Position numbers and translations under genes: made by a program
Assembly (NCBI GenBank): GCA_024036415.1
Contig: JAMWET010006583.1
Location: forward strand, 171,001 to 235,000
Direction: 5' to 3'
Source: Prochilodus magdalenae
Taxonomy: Eukaryota > Chordata > Actinopteri > Characiformes > Prochilodontidae
DNA length: 64,000 nt
Shown here: positions 63,991 through 64,000 of the stretch, one piece after another
How positions within the stretch are numbered: the first letter of the stretch is position 1
Layout of the letters: the number at the start of each line of letters is the position of its first letter
Notes under the pieces: model-generated
Database searches by the model: none
Told to the model about the DNA's origin: nothing
The model's input: only the letters and a program-made list of their open reading frames with translations

Positions 63991-64000
63991 ATTGAATTTG

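Larger units (their letters stand above)
61494..64000 (-). other. trpc4 upstream intron sequence to the right edge
   Basis: No exon seen. It holds a SINE-like fragment (about 61665-61830), the 34/35-bp minisatellite (62036-62936), a GATA microsatellite (63394-63461) and two to three units of the 125-165-bp repeat also found at 9845-10450 (63640-63990). The ankyrin-repeat exons must lie further right. Confidence 0.6.

Overview
This is a vertebrate, almost certainly teleost, genomic window. It has split genes with consensus GT/AG introns, fish-type tRNA-derived SINEs, Tc1-like, hAT-like and Harbinger-like DNA transposon debris, LINE 3' tails and many micro- and minisatellites. The repeat set looks otophysan (characin or catfish-like), but I cannot name the species. 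There is no operon structure, CRISPR array, rRNA or canonical tRNA gene.

Two protein-coding genes lie in tandem on the minus strand. (1) The 5' half of a periostin gene (postn): ten coding exons between 37550 (ATG) and 171. They encode the signal peptide, EMI domain, FAS1-1, FAS1-2 and most of FAS1-3, 465 codons in all. The reading frame and splice phases join without a break. The rest (end of FAS1-3, FAS1-4, C-terminal tail) lies off the left edge. (2) The 3' part of a TRPC4 cation-channel gene (trpc4): eight coding exons between 61493 and the stop codon at 50789. They encode 647 residues, from just before S1 through the pore and TRP box to a C-terminal PDZ-binding tail. The ankyrin-repeat exons lie off the right edge. 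POSTN and TRPC4 are also neighbours in mammals, so this is conserved synteny. I cannot decide between the teleost a and b duplicates.

Layout from left to right: postn exon 10 (171-319), exon 9 (4989-5123), exon 8 (8744-8956), exon 7 (14994-15138), exon 6 (15282-15428), exon 5 (15996-16160), exon 4 (17901-18058), exon 3 (18866-18930), a 17.3-kb repeat-packed intron 2, exon 2 (36256-36354), exon 1 (37432-37550) and a TATA box near 37625. Next is a 13-kb intergenic repeat field (37.6-50.8 kb), then the trpc4 exons H to A.

Everything else is repeat. The most abundant family is a roughly 0.77-kb, internally deleted Tc1-like element present about ten times. There is also an AT-rich MITE family, a hAT element with an 8-bp target duplication sitting inside a LINE tail, a large palindrome, a roughly 630-bp purine tract and at least six minisatellites. 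I see no unknown multi-gene system. The best leads are an inverted repeat pair flanking three frame-neutral trpc4 exons, the amplified deleted Tc1 family, and transposons lying within tens of bases of splice sites.
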